The position numbers and the translations under genes were made by a program. Below the pieces are notes generated by a model, which was not told the DNA's origin, searched no databases, and saw only the letters and a program-made list of their open reading frames with translations. From Promethearchaeota archaeon (GTDB taxonomy: Archaea; Asgardarchaeota; Lokiarchaeia; Sigynarchaeales; SOKP01), in the NCBI GenBank assembly GCA_016839425.1, contig JAEOUI010000399.1, forward strand, positions 1 to 7,909: a DNA stretch of 7,909 nucleotides, written 5' to 3'. Positions 5,915 to 7,909 of the stretch are shown piece by piece. How positions within the stretch are numbered: the first letter of the stretch is position 1; each line of letters starts with the position of its first letter.

Positions 5915-6772
5915 ATGACAATCACGAAGGAATTCATTAAGATTATAAATACGGTTAATGAAAAGGCAAAAATTCCCTTGATTTCTAATGTTTTTTTCCC
6001 AGCAATGAATACTTCTTTAAAAGAATGCAAGACTTCTAATTTTGGAGCAATAATTCTTGAGGATGGATCTGTCGGTGTGATGTATCTTAATTTGGAAAAA
6101 CGCGTGAAAAAGATCTTATCAAAGCTTAATTTAAGCGAACTTATAGGGAGATCACCCCATAAAATAGCAATGAAATTTGATTCTGAAGATTTAGTGGAAA
6201 AAGCTCTTGGTTTAGGAGCAATTAATGCAATTTCTCAATGGGTCTTTCGTAAAGCTCATTTTGATTTTGAATTTACCGAAGATTCCATTGGATTGCCTGA
6301 TTTAAGGTCGAACGATGTCGTAGGGATGGTTGGTTTTTTCCCACCTTTAGTCCGAAAAATCGTTCAGATAGGTTTGAGGTTGGTCGTCGTTGAAAAAAAA
6401 AAAGAACACCTGAAAGGTTCTAATGGATGGGAAGTCACATTAGATCCAAGAAGCTTGCTAAAATGTACAAAAATCTTAATTACTAGCACTACTATCATGA
6501 ACGATACAATAGATTCTGTTTTAGAAAATTGTGCAGGTGCCGAATTCGTTTCAATTATTGGGCCAACCGGAGGATTTCTTCCTGATCCCTTGTTTTTGAG
6601 AGGTGTTGATGTGATTGGAGGTAGTCAAATCGTGGACCACGAGTTTTTTATAGAATCTATGCGCCAGAATAAACGATGGGATCTTTCAGCAAGAAAATAT
6701 TCAATTCGCAAGAATAATTATCCTGGATTCGAATTCCTATTAGAAAAAGCGCTTAAAAATATCAATATATGA
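5915..6772 (+). CDS. DUF4213/DUF364 protein (Rossmann-like, putative metal-chelating)
   Basis: This 285-residue protein has the two-part layout of the family: an N-terminal enolase-N-like DUF4213 region (about 10-110, ending ALGLGAINAISQ at 97-108) and a Rossmann-like DUF364 region with VGMVGFFPPLV (136-146), ITSTTIMNDTID (189-200) and the signature run GPTGG...LPDPLF..G...IGG..IVD (216-241). A bacterial member was crystallised and proposed to bind heavy metals; the substrate is unknown and the role here is unproven. No signal peptide or membrane helix is seen. It lies 47 bases after the shikimate kinase gene but has its own TATA-like element, so coexpression is uncertain. A run of 11 A at 6393-6403 encodes Glu-Lys-Lys-Lys within the frame. 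The family call is good. Confidence 0.85.
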   Translation: MTITKEFIKIINTVNEKAKIPLISNVFFPAMNTSLKECKTSNFGAIILEDGSVGVMYLNLEKRVKKILSKLNLSELIGRSPHKIAMKFDSEDLVEKALGLGAINAISQWVFRKAHFDFEFTEDSIGLPDLRSNDVVGMVGFFPPLVRKIVQIGLRLVVVEKKKEHLKGSNGWEVTLDPRSLLKCTKILITSTTIMNDTIDSVLENCAGAEFVSIIGPTGGFLPDPLFLRGVDVIGGSQIVDHEFFIESMRQNKRWDLSARKYSIRKNNYPGFEFLLEKALKNINI

Positions 6773-6860
6773 ACTCAAACTACTATAAATAATTCGTTTT
6801 AAGGTCACGGAACAACGATCTAAACTTACAATTTATATTATTTTACCCCATCTTTTCATT

Positions 6861-6870
6861 AAATATAAAA
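6861..6870 (+). promoter_or_regulatory. TATA box for the zinc-ribbon gene
   Basis: AAATATAAAA is centred about 24 bases before the ATG at 6889, the spacing expected if transcription starts at the ATG. There is no Shine-Dalgarno (the bases just before the ATG are ATACAAGATT). The remainder of the 116-base gap 6773-6888 is AT-rich, with no gene I can support. Confidence 0.5.
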
Positions 6871-6888
6871 ATTATTTTATACAAGATT

Positions 6889-7065
6889 ATGACTGAATCA
6901 GAATTTAAGAGAGCAAAATGCCCCAAGTGTGAGAACGAAAATCCTAGAATGCTTCACGAAGAGCCCGATAAATCGCAAGTACTATATTATAGCATGCAAG
7001 GTACTCCAGTTTATGCAAGAAGAATGAAATGTGGTAAGTGTGGAGCCTTTTTTGCAAAAGAATAA
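6889..7065 (+). CDS. Small zinc-ribbon protein, 58 residues
   Basis: The reading frame runs ATG to TAA. The protein has two Cys pairs, CPKC (11-14) and CGKC (48-51), 33 residues apart, the layout of a single zinc ribbon binding one Zn. Between them lies NPRMLHEEPDKS, then VLYYSMQGTPVYARRMK, an alternating pattern that would make the ribbon's strands. It resembles the TFIIS-C/RPB9-like ribbons in size and spacing but lacks their acidic D-E-x-x-T hairpin, so I do not call it a transcription factor. Similar stand-alone ribbons occur in archaea without known function. The end at Lys-Glu right after the second pair shows the protein is the ribbon alone. It is flanked by its own TATA box and by convergent T-runs, so it is probably monocistronic. 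Confidence 0.8.
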   Translation: MTESEFKRAKCPKCENENPRMLHEEPDKSQVLYYSMQGTPVYARRMKCGKCGAFFAKE

Positions 7066-7138
7066 TTAATTTTAAAGTATTTTTAAGAAATATAGATTTT
7101 TATTATTTTTACTCTTCTTTTTAAAAATTTTAATCAGT
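7066..7138. terminator. Convergent T-rich terminator region
   Basis: Between the convergent zinc-ribbon and membrane-protein genes the plus strand has T-runs at 7097-7101, 7106-7110 and 7118-7122. The minus strand has a T-run from the A-run at 7123-7127, twelve bases past the stop codon of the membrane gene (7139-7141). This suits T-run-driven archaeal termination in both directions. TTTTT/AAAAA at 7118-7127 is self-complementary but too tight for a strong stem. Confidence 0.4.
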
Positions 7139-7909
7139 TTAATAAAGAAACTCTTTAACGATATCGCTCAATGGTTTGAAAACAATAAGATTTCCGTCCC
7201 AATTTTCAAGAATGGAAGAATATAGGATTTCAATTTTTTGAATTATATCTAGTAAAATTGATATTAATGAATTTAATCTTTTTCTACAGATAAAAACGCC
7301 GTAAATGTGACTACCTGGCTGAATAAGGATGATTTTTCCCTTCTTTTCTATGAATGTTGCCTCATCTTGATCGCTAATATTATCCAACATCATTTTAAGC
7401 GAGGTTAACACTCCTGATTGAGTAGATTCGTAGAGCTCTTGTTGATCGTTTGCGTTAAATCCTGATTGATACAAGAGTAATCCTGACCGATGCATTATAT
7501 AAATACTTTCAACCTTATCCTTCCATTCAAACTCCGAAAACGATGGAGTTGTCTCAAAAAATAAAAATAGTAATAACAATGATACGAAATGCAAGATATC
7601 CCCAACGAATCGATAAATCAAACCGAAAGTATTTATTATTAAATCTGTAGTTAAACCGAATCCCAACATTAATAACACTACTGCGACTAAAAGCACTATA
7701 TATCTCGATTGAAAGGACCCTAAAACGGGATTTTGCTTGAAAAAAGCCTTAAGTTCTTTGATATAGAAAAGAAAAAATACTACAAAAAGTGGCCAAAAAG
7801 TAAACGACATGACTTGATTTGCTTCGGGTGTTATCAATAAAACGAGGAGGAATAGAATTAGATTCGTCGTAAAAGCAATCGTAAATATGTATCTAATGTA
7901 AAACACTCT
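7139..7909 (-). CDS. Membrane protein with C-terminal longin/roadblock-like domain (5' end may lie outside window)
   Basis: Reading from GTG 7906, 255 residues give four likely membrane helices (about 6-25, 34-50, 68-90, 98-118), then a soluble domain (about 130-255). That domain opens with SIYIMHRSGLLLYQSGF (134-150), the 'hydrophobic-strand, His, sG, L-L-hydrophobic' opening seen in archaeal longin/roadblock-like sensor domains. It continues with QSGVLTSLKMML (163-174), a strand pair around KGKIILIQPG (189-198) and a final helix with NWDGNLIVF (235-243). In archaea, especially Asgards, such domains sit near or partner small GTPases; a membrane-anchored regulatory role is inference. The frame remains open to the window edge (AGA before the GTG), so the true start may be upstream and more helices may exist. 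Confidence 0.75.
   Translation of the reverse strand, partial: RVFYIRYIFTIAFTTNLILFLLVLLITPEANQVMSFTFWPLFVVFFLFYIKELKAFFKQNPVLGSFQSRYIVLLVAVVLLMLGFGLTTDLIINTFGLIYRFVGDILHFVSLLLLFLFFETTPSFSEFEWKDKVESIYIMHRSGLLLYQSGFNANDQQELYESTQSGVLTSLKMMLDNISDQDEATFIEKKGKIILIQPGSHIYGVFICRKRLNSLISILLDIIQKIEILYSSILENWDGNLIVFKPLSDIVKEFLY

Noticed and set aside
91..6734. Several GAATTC sites as a possible avoided or enriched motif
   Set aside because: A handful in 7.9 kb of AT-rich DNA is within about twofold of the chance expectation, and two of them are the arms of one palindrome.

Overview
This is an AT-rich window (by eye about two-thirds A+T) that looks archaeal, and most like an Asgard (Promethearchaeota/Lokiarchaeia-type) genome fragment. 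The clues are a multi-pass membrane protein ending in a longin/roadblock-like domain of a type common in Asgard and some other archaea, a tiny C-x2-C/C-x2-C zinc-ribbon protein, DUF362 and DUF364 proteins, TATA-like boxes placed about 24-28 bases before ATG codons that lack a Shine-Dalgarno sequence (the leaderless pattern), and a large E/K/R-rich helical protein. The taxonomic assignment is inference; no rRNA or other marker gene is present.

Layout from left to right. Positions 1-77 hold the last codons of a plus-strand gene. It converges on a run of four minus-strand genes. In their direction of transcription these are a 665-residue charged-helix protein (5068-3071), a six-helix DUF998-like membrane protein (2991-2335), shikimate dehydrogenase aroE (2282-1413) and a DUF362 protein with a cysteine-rich tail (1329-97). 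The gaps between them are 79, 52 and 83 bases, so they could form a loose operon or be separately transcribed. A 265-base divergent promoter region (5069-5333) separates this block from three plus-strand genes: a bacterial-type P-loop shikimate kinase (5334-5867), a DUF4213/DUF364 protein (5915-6772) and a 58-residue zinc-ribbon protein (6889-7065). The zinc-ribbon gene converges on a minus-strand membrane/longin-like gene that runs off the right end. Every gap between genes is shorter than 300 bases.

How the genes fit together: AroE and the shikimate kinase catalyse consecutive steps of the shikimate pathway (3-dehydroshikimate to shikimate to shikimate 3-phosphate), so the window carries two parts of aromatic amino acid synthesis, although on opposite strands. 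The kinase is the bacterial P-loop type, not the GHMP-type enzyme usual in archaea, which suggests transfer. The other genes have no evident link to that pathway. The least explained item is the 665-residue protein: an unrecognised globular head followed by about 177 residues of uninterrupted E/K/R helix without a single Pro or Gly, resembling eukaryotic single-alpha-helix or coiled-coil rods.
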